64,000 nucleotides of DNA from Pratylenchus scribneri (Eukaryota; Nematoda; Chromadorea; Rhabditida; Pratylenchidae): positions 124,001-188,000 of the forward strand of contig JAQSEB010000050.1 of NCBI GenBank assembly GCA_030063045.1, given 5' to 3'. How positions within the stretch are numbered: the stretch's first letter is position 1; the number at the start of each line of letters is the position of its first letter. A model generated the notes under the pieces. The model saw nothing but the letters and a program-made list of their open reading frames with translations. It did not search any database and had not been told where the DNA came from. Position numbers and translations under genes: made by a program. Shown here piece by piece: positions 25,601 to 36,588 of this stretch.

Positions 25601-28600
25601 GTTGTTGAAAAGAATGAGGAGGCGATGATGGGAAAAGGGATTCCAATTCCCCTTTTCTTTTCATTCAATCCAAAATTACATACATTGGCATTCTCTTGGG
25701 AAATAATACCTCCGGCTTCCATCATTCCATTCTATTCCACCGTCTTTTCGTTTCATTTTCAGCTGCCAAATTTGGTCATAAATCGTAAAAAATGGCCAAT
25801 TGCGAAAATTTGTTAAGCCATTTCCCACTTCAATTGAGAAAAAACAGCACATTTCATTACCTATACCTGAGGGGTCATTCTTTTGGTGACAACTCAACAA
25901 GGAGTCAACGAAAGTGATACAGTATACATACAGTATACCATTCGACTCATTTAATTTCCTCTAAAAATGGAAAACTGCAGGCTTTTGTATTGTAAGAAAG
26001 GCAGCAGCTACTAGATTCAAACGTATGCAAATTTAAAACTTGAATAAAATGGCCAAATTGTTGAGGACACTTTAAACTTTCCAATGGTAATATCACCTTC
26101 CCAGTTGGTAATTGCATTGCTATGCTTTTATATAAATAAAGGAATGGCCAGGTAAATGACACTACAGTCTAACTGAAATGTCCGATTACAGTCCCAAATC
26201 TCAATTGGCCTTGTATTCCTTTCAATTATTCTCATTTTTCATACAAATGTTTTCGCCCTTTTTTGCCCGACAGACGGCAACCATCAATCAGCCACATTTT
26301 TCTGCCTTTCGGCAATTTCCAATTTTGGTTGTCTTTTAATTCGATTAGCCCACATTTTTGACTTTCCCTCTTAAAATTGGTTGTGAACATTTTTACACCA
26401 AAAACCCATCAAATCCAACCAAATCCCATTATCCATCATTGCCTCTTTCCATTCCAATTCATTTTTTCAATCCATTTTCGACCTTTCAACCTCCATTTGA
26501 TCCACCCACCCCATTCAGTCCAATTAAAATCATCTCATCTCATTTTTCAACTGAATACACTCTTCAACCTCATCATCATTTTCCATTCATCGGCCTTCCC
26601 CTCTCGGTCAAAAAATCGGACTAAAATCGGCCATTCTTTTCCCCCCTCTCGGATTTCATCCCATCCAACCACTTCTTCTCCTCGTCCCCACTTTCAATTC
26701 AACCAGCCTCCCTCCTCTTTGGATGGATCAGCCGACCTATGGCTGTGGGCGATGGCCTCACCGAGTTTTTCGACCCCCTTCCAGTCTTTGCCACCCCTTC
26801 CATCCCCGCCGATGTCAAATCTTTTATAGCCGCTTCTCCTTTTCATTTGCCCTTTTTCCCATTTTCCACCATTCTTACTTCAAAAAATTGTCCCAAATCA
26901 ATTCATTTTTGGTCTCCTATTCACACATTTTTGGCCCTTTCAATTGGTCATTTTTGCCGCCATCCTCCCACTTTCTTCCCCTTTTGTTATTCAAATGAAG
27001 GCACTTTCCCCTTTAAAAAGAGGACCTGGACCTTTATGCTTTCATAGTTTTTGGGCGCAATCCACCTAAAATCCGGCTCCCCATTTCCAATCCACATAAC
27101 CTATATTTTTGCTTTTCCCTCAAATTCATTGCCCTCACCCAAATTGTCCATTCCGCGCGGCTAACCTCAGACAGTCTTCTAATATTACCCCCCCCCCCTC
27201 CCATTCCTATTCCCTCCCGGCACTACCCAATTTTCGCATATCCACCAGCCAATATTCAATTCATCCTCTGCGCATCCTCCCGTCCCTCGTCCCTTCCTTA
27301 CCCACAAATTGCCCATCAATTGGTCAGTCCCACTTTCCAATCATCTCCTCCAGCCCTCATTCATTTCCTCCCTCCAATCCCTTCACAACCCACTAATCAT
27401 CATTTCCATGGCGATCCATCCAAAATCAACCAGTCGCGCGAAAATCCGCCAGCAAATGGCGCACTCCCCTCCCCCACACATTTTGGGGCCAATCTGCTGT
27501 CCAACCTTTATTTTTGGGGCAATGAATGCCGCCTTTTTTCCCTTCATATTTTCATTCATCAAATTTATTTTCCCGCATTTTCAGGCCCAACAAGAGCAAA
27601 TCCAAACCGAAGGCCGGGCCAAGCATCAACAACTCTGCAGGTGACAAAATTTGGCAAAATGAAAAGAGGGGAAAATTGAACAATATTTCTGATTTTGAAT
27701 GGCCTAGACCAATCGCCAAATTCTTCCTCCCCTTCCCCTGAATAATTTCCATTTTTGGGCAAATTCCCACAGGCTTTTTCCCTATCCAAATTTCCATCAT
27801 TTTTTTACAGTCTCCTTGGCAGCGACGGCCAAGGCCATCATCAAAATTGGGCGGACAAAGAGGACAATAGCAGTCGTCTTTGTGAGCCATTGGAACAAAG
27901 ATATTTGGCATTGTGGTTGGCCAGTCTTGAGAGTTTGGAATTGATCAGTCATTTCAAGGAGCGATTGAGAAAGGTGAATGGGAATGGATTGGATTGTTTT
28001 ATTATTGACAAAAATGCCTGGAAAATATTACCCAATTTGAGAGGATTTAGCTATATATATAAGGCCCAGCAAATTCCAAAATTGAATGAATATTAATTGA
28101 TCAAATGATTTGATTTTATCAACAATTTTTGTAGAAACAAACATTGTTAAGAATATCCAACAATAGTTGAGACATAAAATGGTCCCAATAAAAACTATTT
28201 TTAATTCCATTTTCATTCCTAAATAATCCATCTGCACAAAAATGTGTTGAAAACTTTTGAACACCTGCGGCCAAATTCGTCCCCAATCTAAAAATAGTGG
28301 AAAACGGTAATTGTATAGAGAAAATCCGGTCACTCTTCACACTATCCCTGAAATGAAAATCCTTTTTAACATTTTTATTGTTCAAAACTTGGCCAATTCC
28401 ATTTTCTATTTCTATACTACTAAAATTGTCCATCTTCTCAACACTTTTGCCCCTTTTCCCATTTCTTTTCATCAACATTTTCCGTCAAAAATTTTTCAAA
28501 CGGCCAACAAAAAGCCTTGATGAAGGAAGAGACTATTTCATTTTGTTGACTGTTTGGGACTTTGGGATTGGGGTTGGTTGCACCTGTTGGCCAAGGCAAA

Positions 28601-31600
28601 ACTCGGCATTCAATAATGTGGATGAGAATCAATCATCACCAACTATTCTCCATTTGCCCATCAGCCAACCAACCAACTGAACATCAAACATTTGTCATAT
28701 TTTCCCTGGCCAGAAAGCTGCTTAAACGGCTTTTTCCCCACTCAACGCCTTCATCCATTCTTCTTCTTCCTCCCATCATCGCCACTAAATGGCCCTTGGC
28801 CAGATTATTAGCGCCCAACACAAATATAATAATTGGAGGATGATTGGCCTCCAACAGTGGGGAAGATTTTGTTTTGGAAGACGATGATGAATTATTATTT
28901 GATTTAGACGGAATATATGGATCAGCATTAGTGCCCTTTTGCCTTCTTCCCTTTATTCCTAGGCCAATTGGATGAAATTATTCTTCAAATGCTTCCCAAA
29001 AGAATTCTTCTCCAAATTGTTATACATTTTCGCCATTTTCATTCCAACCTTCCAATCAAGTCCCGTTATATTTCTCACTCCCAAAAATGATTATGGCCAA
29101 AATATTCTACAAAGCAAATTGTCATTCTCCCTTTCCATTTATTCCATTCATATTCTTTGCATGCATTTATTCCTGCCTTTTATTGGCCATTCTCCTCCCC
29201 TCCCCCCCCCCCCCCCCATTTTCCATTTATTCCATCCTCTCCAGCAACTTTCTACTTTCCTCCATTCAACATCCATTTTTGGGCCAATTTGGCCCTTCCC
29301 TTTTCCATTTTTATGTTTGCCTTGGATTGTCCAACAACAATCCAGAATATATGGAGAATTAGAAGGCCAATAATATCCGCGCACTTCTCGTGGATCGGAT
29401 CGAATTTATATATTCCCTGTGCATTGTGGGAACATTCCCCTTCCATTTTGTGAAAAGTGGACATTGGACAACCAGCTAATGAATGAATGGATGGATGGAA
29501 GGGATGGGCGCTGTTTGTGCCTGGCCATTTATGACTCAAAAATGGTGGCCACAAATGATGATGAGGCTCAAATTGCGCGGTTGGCCGAAGGGCAGCTGAG
29601 AATGAGCCGAGGATGAGCTGACCCCTACCTCCTTATAGGCCAACCCAACAGTTGGCCAAACCTTCGAGCACATATCCCATCCCCCTATCCCCTTCACCCT
29701 TTTGTCCATTACCATTTCCCACCTTCTTCCCTTCCATTTTCACATAATTATAATTAGACTGTTCTAATTTATCCAAAGCTAAATTCATTCATTTTAATGC
29801 TTTCTTTAAATTTGCCATTTTAATTGTCTTCTTAAATTTGACCAATTCTTTCTATGCCATTTTTGGCCTCAAATTCAACAATTTCCACTCAATATTCTCC
29901 TTTAGTATAATTAGTTCTTTTTGCAGCCAGCCCTCACATTTTTTCAATTGTTGGCCGCTTCCATTATTTTGAGGCCTAAATTGCCCCTTCCCCCACATTT
30001 TGGCCAAATTCTTTCTTCACGCCCCATTCCCCCCTTTACCCAATAAATCGCCTTATTTCCCTTAATCTCAACCTTAAATTTACTAATTTTTCTACTAATT
30101 TTTCATTGTACAAATTGTTTGTTAAAGTGAAAAATGAGCGGGGCCAAAAGGACAATAAATCACATGGAATTTGGGTTTCCCAAAGGGAAAGACGAAGCAA
30201 AGGGGATTAAACGATAAGAATGAAAGAATGGAAGGGAATAAGGGGGAGGGCTTTTTGTCTGGCGATGAAATCGGTTGCCTCATTGAAATATTTTCCCGGA
30301 CAAAAATTATTGTTTTAGGCTAAGACAAGGCCAATGACCTTAAATTTGGCCTTTTTTATACAAATTATCATCTACTTTTTTGATATGGCCATCAATGAAT
30401 TTCCTCTCCATTATTAGGGTCCCATCCCCATCCTAAAATACGATTATATAAATGCCAATCATTTTGAATATTAATAAATAAACTTTTCGACTTTATCAAT
30501 ATTTGGCCATTCCCTAATAATTAATTCCCAATTTGCCACTTTCAGAATTGCCCGGAGGAAAGTTTTATTGGCTCCGAATTGGAGGAGGGCCCTGACCCGA
30601 AACGTCGAAAGACTTTGGCTATTGAGGAAAATACAATGCACAAAATGAGCAGTGAATTCCCACAACAATCAAATTTGTCTTTGCCTAAATTGGAAACATC
30701 AAAATTGGCAATAAGTGAAGAAAAGCAGACAAAACAACAAATGTTAATAATTGGATCGGATATTGGCTATTCGAGTGGAGAGAATAATTCGGTGCATGAA
30801 GATGGGAATGGCACAACAACAAACACAAATTCGGTGGGTCTACAAAAAATGGAAATGGGAGAAGGCAATGAAAAGCAAATAAATTATATATTAAAAAAAC
30901 ATTTTGGGTTCGAAATAGGACAATTCAATACCGCATCCATAGCTCAACAAGAAAGTAGCCTATTTGGGAAGGCGACATGTCATTCGAAAACCTTTAAAAG
31001 TCCTCTAAAAAGTGACTTTTCTTGTTTAGAAAATGTTACTTTTCCTCAAAAATTTTCGGGTTTATTGTGCTCAAATAAATGGCAACACCTTTTAAAGCTT
31101 GTGAGATCATAAAATTAAAAAAAAAATACAAGACACTTTTTTCGAATGGTAAAATCTCCTTCCCAGATTGATTGCTGCCTCGAGCAAAAGAAAAGAAAGG
31201 TATAGATATGAAATGAGAGTACTGTACCGTCACCTACTGTATTGGATTCAATAAGTAATAAGAAAGAAGGAAATTAGATTAAAAATAAAGGACTAAATTC
31301 ACACTTAATAATAATTAAATTTAATTCTCCATTCATTTAAATTCCAGTTGGAAGAAAATGTTCACTCGAAGGAGGCCGCCAATTCAAATTCTGGGCCACA
31401 TTGGGCAGAACAAATTGCGTTGAGCAGTGAATTGGAGAAAAGTTTCTATCGGACAGTGCCATTGGACGAATTTGGATGCACCGATTTGGACACGGACGAG
31501 GGAGGAGGAAATTATTTGGCCCAAAAATTCATGATGGATGAATTGATGGAGAAGGGAATGAACCGAGAGGGGGGTGGTGGTGGCAAATTGGAATTGACTG

Positions 31601-34061
31601 ATTCGTTGATTGTTCATGTGGATGCACCCGAAAATCGGCAACTCAACGATTTTGAGGTGAGAATCAGCAGAGGCATGCTTTTTAATTTGATAATGTTTGG
31701 GCTTAGGTTTAGCCAATTCTAATTAGCTTTGAACGGAAAACCAAAATGGGTTTAAACCATTTAATCCTATATATAATTTTGACCAAACCATAACAAATTA
31801 TATACCATTCAATGCATCTTAATAAACTCTATTCAATTTGGGTATATGTGAATATAAGATGTTAACTCCTTATACAATTTTAGTTATTTTGACATTTGGT
31901 AATCTTTTCTCGGCAATTTCCAATATTCTTTTCCATAAATTAAACACTATCCAAATTTAATTTATGGATTGCAGGAAATCATGGACATTTTGGACCATCC
32001 AGAGTCAAATGACCAACATCAAATTGGCCGCCGATCGCCTTATTATTTCAGTGAAGATGACTGTGAAAGTCATAGTTCAATGGAAAATGCACGAATACGG
32101 CATTTGGCCAGCCGAAAACGAGCATTGGCCAAAATAACAACGCCAATGGCCAATTCCACGAATTTGAAGTCAGCGACGACGGATTTGGCCAACAGCAGCA
32201 GAAGGCGACGTCCACAACAACAAAATGGCCGAAGGAAATGGGCACAAGTGAGGAAAAGTCGATCATCGAATGATGGATGCTGGACTGCTGGGGCAACTGC
32301 TGGAATGTGGAGTAGTAGCAATTATTTGTCCAGTGATTTTGAATGGGATGAAGATTTTGGTGGGATATCATCGGGAATGCGAGGGATGAATCGGAAGATG
32401 TATGCAGAATTGCCAGAATATGACATTGGGAATGAGGATGATGAGAAGGGGCCAACAATGTTGATGGCCAGAAAGGTGAAAATAAGGGGTCAAAGTTTTG
32501 AGGAAAAAGATCAAATTTCAGAAGGCATTGTGCGCGTTTCGTGATGGTCTTCGTCAGGCAGTGGCAGAAAGTGGCAATGTCAATGTGCGACTTCGTGAAT
32601 TGCTGGCATTGGTCGACAAATCCATGGGCGGCGTCGATTCGGCCGCCTATTTGTTGGCCGAAATCCAATCCACATTCACCGCACTTTCCGGCTTTTGTCA
32701 ATCATTGGAGTCGAGAATGGGCCGAATTTGGATGGAAAAGAATGATCGAAAGGAGGAGAAGGAAAATGCCGGGATGGCAATTCGAGTTGGCCATATTAAG
32801 GTGGATTAAAATGGATTAAAATTTAAGTAAAATTCTGGGAATAATCCACTAATAAATTTGTCCAATTAAAATAAAAAAAAAATAAAAAGAAATGAATCAA
32901 CCCTATAGTTTAAATGGTTAAGCGATTGTTTTATTCCCATTGGATGGGTAAAGTTCGATTCCCTCCTAGGTCCATGGATTTTTGTATGCTCTATGAAGAT
33001 AACTATACCGTTTATCCCGAATTGTATTGCTAGTGTGGGATTAGTAGGCATTTGTCTGAGAGCATTTCAAAAAACTTTTTATCTCAAATGATAAACTTTT
33101 TTTGATGGACAATGAATATTACAAAAAGGGATAAGAATAAAGGCGCATTACATCATTTTTTAATTGAAAAGTGATACAATACAATTTAAGGATAAAATAG
33201 TTTATTAGCCTTTATATTTTTCCTCCAATGAATTAATTAATCAAACTACAGATCACTAATAGAAAACATGATAAAAACTAGCCTACTTTTTAAAAAAAAT
33301 TTCTTTCTTATAATTTTTAATTTAAGGACATTGAATCAGAATTGATGCTTTGCCACGAGCGAATGAATGCATTGGAGACGACTTGCAACAATTTGGCTCT
33401 TCTTCTTGGCAAACATCTCAGCGACGGCCAATGCTCATCAGGAAATGCATCAACATCATCCGATTCCGATTATTTGGCTCAATTCGCCGGGGAATGCAAT
33501 CGAATTCGGGAAGAATTGGCCAAATTGAAGAATAGGTGGGGGAGGAAGCGGAAAATGGAATTAATATGTTGGAATTTTGACAGATTCGGCGAGAAATTCG
33601 TCTTTGCCACCATCCAATTGCCAAATGGCATTTCCAACAAACAACAACAAGGCAAGTTTCATCCATATTCATTTTCATTTCTAAGGGATTTCAGGGGATT
33701 TAGGCTATATATCTTTTCAGTATGAAATTTGATGGAATTACCTTTTAAATTTGATTGATGAGCATCGAAGGCACATTATTCGCTCCAATTACATCAATTC
33801 TTTTTTTCAGAGTCACCCTCCGTGGATTCTGATGCCCACAAAAAGATAACCAATATTGCCCTGAGCAAATCCATCTCGCCTTGCACTGCCATCAATGCAA
33901 ATCGTGAACATTCATTTTGGCGTTCCTATTTACTTTTGTGCCTTCTGGGTTTCATCACTTTTTTGGGCACATTACTGTATGCAAACAGCCAAGAAAGCAC
34001 GGATTGGCGATGGAGTTTTGGGCCCCAACTTCATTATGAGAATGGGCCACCGCCAATTTGA
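22686..34061 (+). CDS. KASH-domain outer nuclear membrane protein (UNC-83/nesprin-like)
   Basis: KASH proteins span the outer nuclear membrane and bind SUN proteins to connect the nucleus to the cytoskeleton. Exons: 22686-22958, 24120-24461, 27585-27640, 27811-27973, 30546-30833 (or to 31099), 31348-31656, 31975-32475, 32522-32800, 33327-33535, 33584-33651, 33811-34061. All junctions keep frame, giving about 910-1,000 residues. The C-terminus has a hydrophobic segment (SYLLLCLLGFITFLGTLLYA) and a short luminal tail ending LHYENGPPPI, the KASH signature with terminal PPPX. Upstream regions are acidic and Ser-rich, with helical segments (CNNLALLLGKHL, NRIREELAKLKN) like spectrin-type repeats. 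The intron after 33651 has a GC donor in AAG/GCAAGT context, required by frame. The length fits UNC-83 better than giant ANC-1; the choice of orthologue is inference. Confidence 0.85.
23220..23945 (+). repeat. 35-bp tandem array in KASH intron 1
   Basis: About 20 units of 33-35 bp. Each contains the perfect palindrome TTTTCCGGAAAA followed by CACAAAAGATATTTGCACTA. The first three or four units are divergent, the rest nearly identical. The unit has no stop codon in several frames, so long spurious reading frames run through it. Confidence 0.95.
24462..27584. other. Large KASH intron 2, C/T-rich, no confirmed exon
   Basis: The stretch has the same composition as 17-22 kb. A coding-like block at 25420-25630 (DVWEWVEKVLVKEF...) follows a good acceptor but its phase does not fit the flanking exons. 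A C11 tract lies at 27188-27198. I see nothing else. Confidence 0.5.
27974..30545. other. Large KASH intron 4, C/T-rich, no confirmed exon
   Basis: Plus strand rich in C and T, with a C16 tract at 29202-29217. A short acidic open block at 28858-28930 (EDFVLEDDDELLFDL) has flanking splice-like signals but the wrong phase for the neighbouring exons. No other gene-like sequence was seen. Confidence 0.5.
31720..31845. repeat. Half copy of the foldback family in a KASH intron
   Basis: GGTTTAAACCATTTAATC is followed by ATATATAATTTTGACCAAACC and a terminal arm CATTCAATGCATCTTAATAA. The order is the same as at 1-130. Confidence 0.5.
32895..33010 (+). repeat. tRNA-derived (SINE-like) sequence in a KASH intron
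   Basis: A box A-like TAGTTTAAATGG (32906-32917) and box B AGTTCGATTCC (32952-32962) are correctly spaced. The ends do not pair as an acceptor stem, and the sequence runs on into non-tRNA DNA. Confidence 0.5.
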
Positions 34062-35751
34062 GGATCAATTTCGATTTTAGCCATCAATCCATCCATGACC
34101 AGTTCTAGCCCAGACAGAATTCAGGCCAATTCTCCAAATCACAAAAAGTGCCGTTTATGCCTTCTTCCTCCTCACACCCAAATTCGCATATCCGTTATTG
34201 GACATTATTTTTGGCCAATTTGGTGTTTTTTTTCCTTTCCATTTTTTCTTTGTGCCTCCAAAAATTCATTCAATCCGAAAACTTTCACAAATTATTCAAC
34301 GACAATTTCACAATTCACTCAATTTTATTTGTGCTTTTTTCATATTTTTTGGGAATTTATTTTCCGCCCTAATCTTGGCCATTTTCCCCTCCCCCAATTC
34401 TACTTAATCATATTTCCCTCCACTTAATCATCAAATTATCCTCAATGTTAAAAACCTCGTTTGCCACCTTCCACCTCTACGCAACATTATATATAATTTA
34501 ATTTGGCATCCACCAAAATCCAATGCAAAAAGGTCTCATCATATCCAAACCCCCACCCCCCCCCCCCCCCCCCATCCAATGCAATCATCAAATGAATATA
34601 ATCAACAATAAATATTAAAATGATTGTATTTTTAATTCATTAATCATCAATTTATATATTTCATTTTGCCATTCATCATTTATATTTGTGTTAATCGAAA
34701 AAAAGCAAATAAAAATTTGAATAATTTTTGTATTTGTGCAAATTGGGTTTCCATAGTCATCATTAGATGACATTATTAATTGATCAATTCCCTTTCAAAA
34801 CTGATCGCCTAAGACGAAGCCACTTTAGGATTTGATCAAACAATTACAGGGAATTTGGCTCACTAATATTTTTGTATTGCCTCTCGGATTAAATAATAAT
34901 AGAGCTGCCAAAAATCCTAGACTATTGCCAATGCCAATTTACCAAAAAAAAAAAAAAGATTAATTAAGTGGGATCTGCCTTGTCGTTTTCAAATTCCTTT
35001 ACAACAATTTGAATCAGCCAAATGAACATAAAGAGGAATTCATTTTGCCATCTTTATTTTTAGTATTTCCGTTGAACTTTGAACTTATTTTTTCCATAAT
35101 TCTGGATTCATTTCGTCCTCAATGTTTTGTTTGAATGGATCACATTTTCCCCTTACAAAAAGAAAGTTGTTTATGACAAAAATTGAATAAAATGGAGGAT
35201 GATCAGCGGAAGCAAAACTCAAAATATTTCCCCAAAAACATTTTTGATTCAATTTCTAATGGAGCAAGTCACAAGAATATTTTGGTAACAAAAACTCATT
35301 TTTGTTGAGATTCAACTTCCAACGAAAATATGCGCGTAAATCTCGGATTTCATCGGCACGGGAAGGCCAAAAGGGAAACTAATTTAGTAAAACAAAAGCA
35401 GCAGAAAATAAAAATGTGTGGGAGTAAATGAATGGAACCAAAAATAATCCATTAAAAAGCGCAACAAATCCAGTGAATTCCCATTTCATTTTATTCCACC
35501 TCATATTCTGCCTTTTATTCTTCCTTTTTAAACCGGATAAATCAAAAACCAGAGTCAAAATAAGTTACAATGCAAAACAGAAAAACCCTTAAAAACAATT
35601 TGTTGCCTTCATAAATCCACACAAATCCCTTTTCCCAATTGATGCTTTTTTGCAAGAAATTGGCCAAAAAGCCTCCCAAAAAATTTTAGAGTAACAAATA
35701 TGAGGGGATTAATTTTTCAAATTAAGAGTAAAATAAGTTTTAAACAAAAGA
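34062..35751. other. Intergenic region downstream of the KASH gene
   Basis: It begins with the presumed KASH 3' UTR (C/T-rich) and holds a C18 tract at 34556-34573. It then turns AT-rich toward the hydroxyisourate hydrolase gene. No gene was seen. Confidence 0.5.
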
Positions 35752-36588
35752 ATGGTTGACCAAAAACAAGTGGCAAATGGCCATCATCATTCGCAACAAA
35801 CAAAAACGGCAGCCGAACCTGCTGGATTGGCCCCACCCCAACATAATGGAGAAAGGCGAATGAGTGCGGCAGCCGTATTCTGGTCAGCCGGACAACAAAT
35901 TAGCCTGGACTCAACGGATCATGTTGCCAATTTGGGGTTGATGGGGAATTCACCTTTGGTGATTTTTGAAGGCACAAAAGGATGTGAATCGAGCAGCCGG
36001 ATTGTCCCAACAGCGACCAGTGCTCTCAACTCATGTTTTGGACATTGCCACGGGGAAACCGGCACATGGACTCCATTGCAAGGCCTATAAATGGGATCGA
36101 AGCCATTCGGAATGGTCACAAATTGGTGAAACGTCAGTTTGTAAATTATTCTTTTGTGGCTAAATTTTGATTGATATGCCTGGGGGGCCAAAAAGTACCA
36201 AAATACTGTACATATAGATTGCCCATGAATGAATAAGAAGGCATTAAAAAAGTCTAACACTCAATTTTAATTTTACAGTGTTTCAAATGCTCAAGGTCGG
36301 ATTCCTGCCGTTCATCCGGGGCTCACATTGAGTCGAGGTACCTACAAATTGCGCTTTGCGGTGAAGGAATATTTTGCTAGGCAAAATCTGCAGACAATGT
36401 TCCCACATATTGATGTGAGTTCAAAAATTTGGAAAAATAGTCATCGATAATTATGGCAAAAAATAAAACAAAATGAAATGATATTTCCCCAAATAAAGAT
36501 TATCATCGATGTGGACGATCCATCGACGCATTTGCATGTTCCTCTCCAATTAACTTTGCATGGCTATTCCGTCTACAAAGGATGTTGA
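35752..36588 (+). CDS. 5-hydroxyisourate hydrolase (transthyretin-related protein)
   Basis: Hydrolyses 5-hydroxyisourate in urate breakdown. The catalytic domain starts LSTHVLDIATGKPAHGL in exon 2 (to 36132) and continues in exons 36279-36414 (SNAQGRI, LSRGTYKLRF, YFARQN) and 36499-36588 (HVPLQLTLHGYSVYKGC). The conserved His (HVLD), Arg (GRI) and His (HVPL) are present. The family's C-terminal Tyr-Arg-Gly-Ser is replaced by YKGC. An ATG at 35752 opens a Gln/Ala-rich N-terminal extension of about 70 residues. To join it, a small intron (about 35-44 nt, near 35937-35981) must be removed, because the extension and the domain are in different frames. A start inside exon 2 is the alternative. No peroxisomal or secretion signal is obvious. 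Confidence 0.85.

Noticed and set aside
25420..25630. Coding-like block (DVWEWVEKVLVKEF) after a good acceptor in KASH intron 2
   Set aside because: Its entry phase does not match the upstream exon and it ends in a stop; RNA evidence would be needed.
28858..28930. Acidic open block (EDFVLEDDDELLFDL) in KASH intron 4
   Set aside because: The phase at its 5' side conflicts with the neighbouring exon, and a TGA lies just upstream in frame.
32048..32701. 217-codon minus-strand open frame
   Set aside because: Complement of two KASH exons whose splice sites and phases are consistent on the plus strand.
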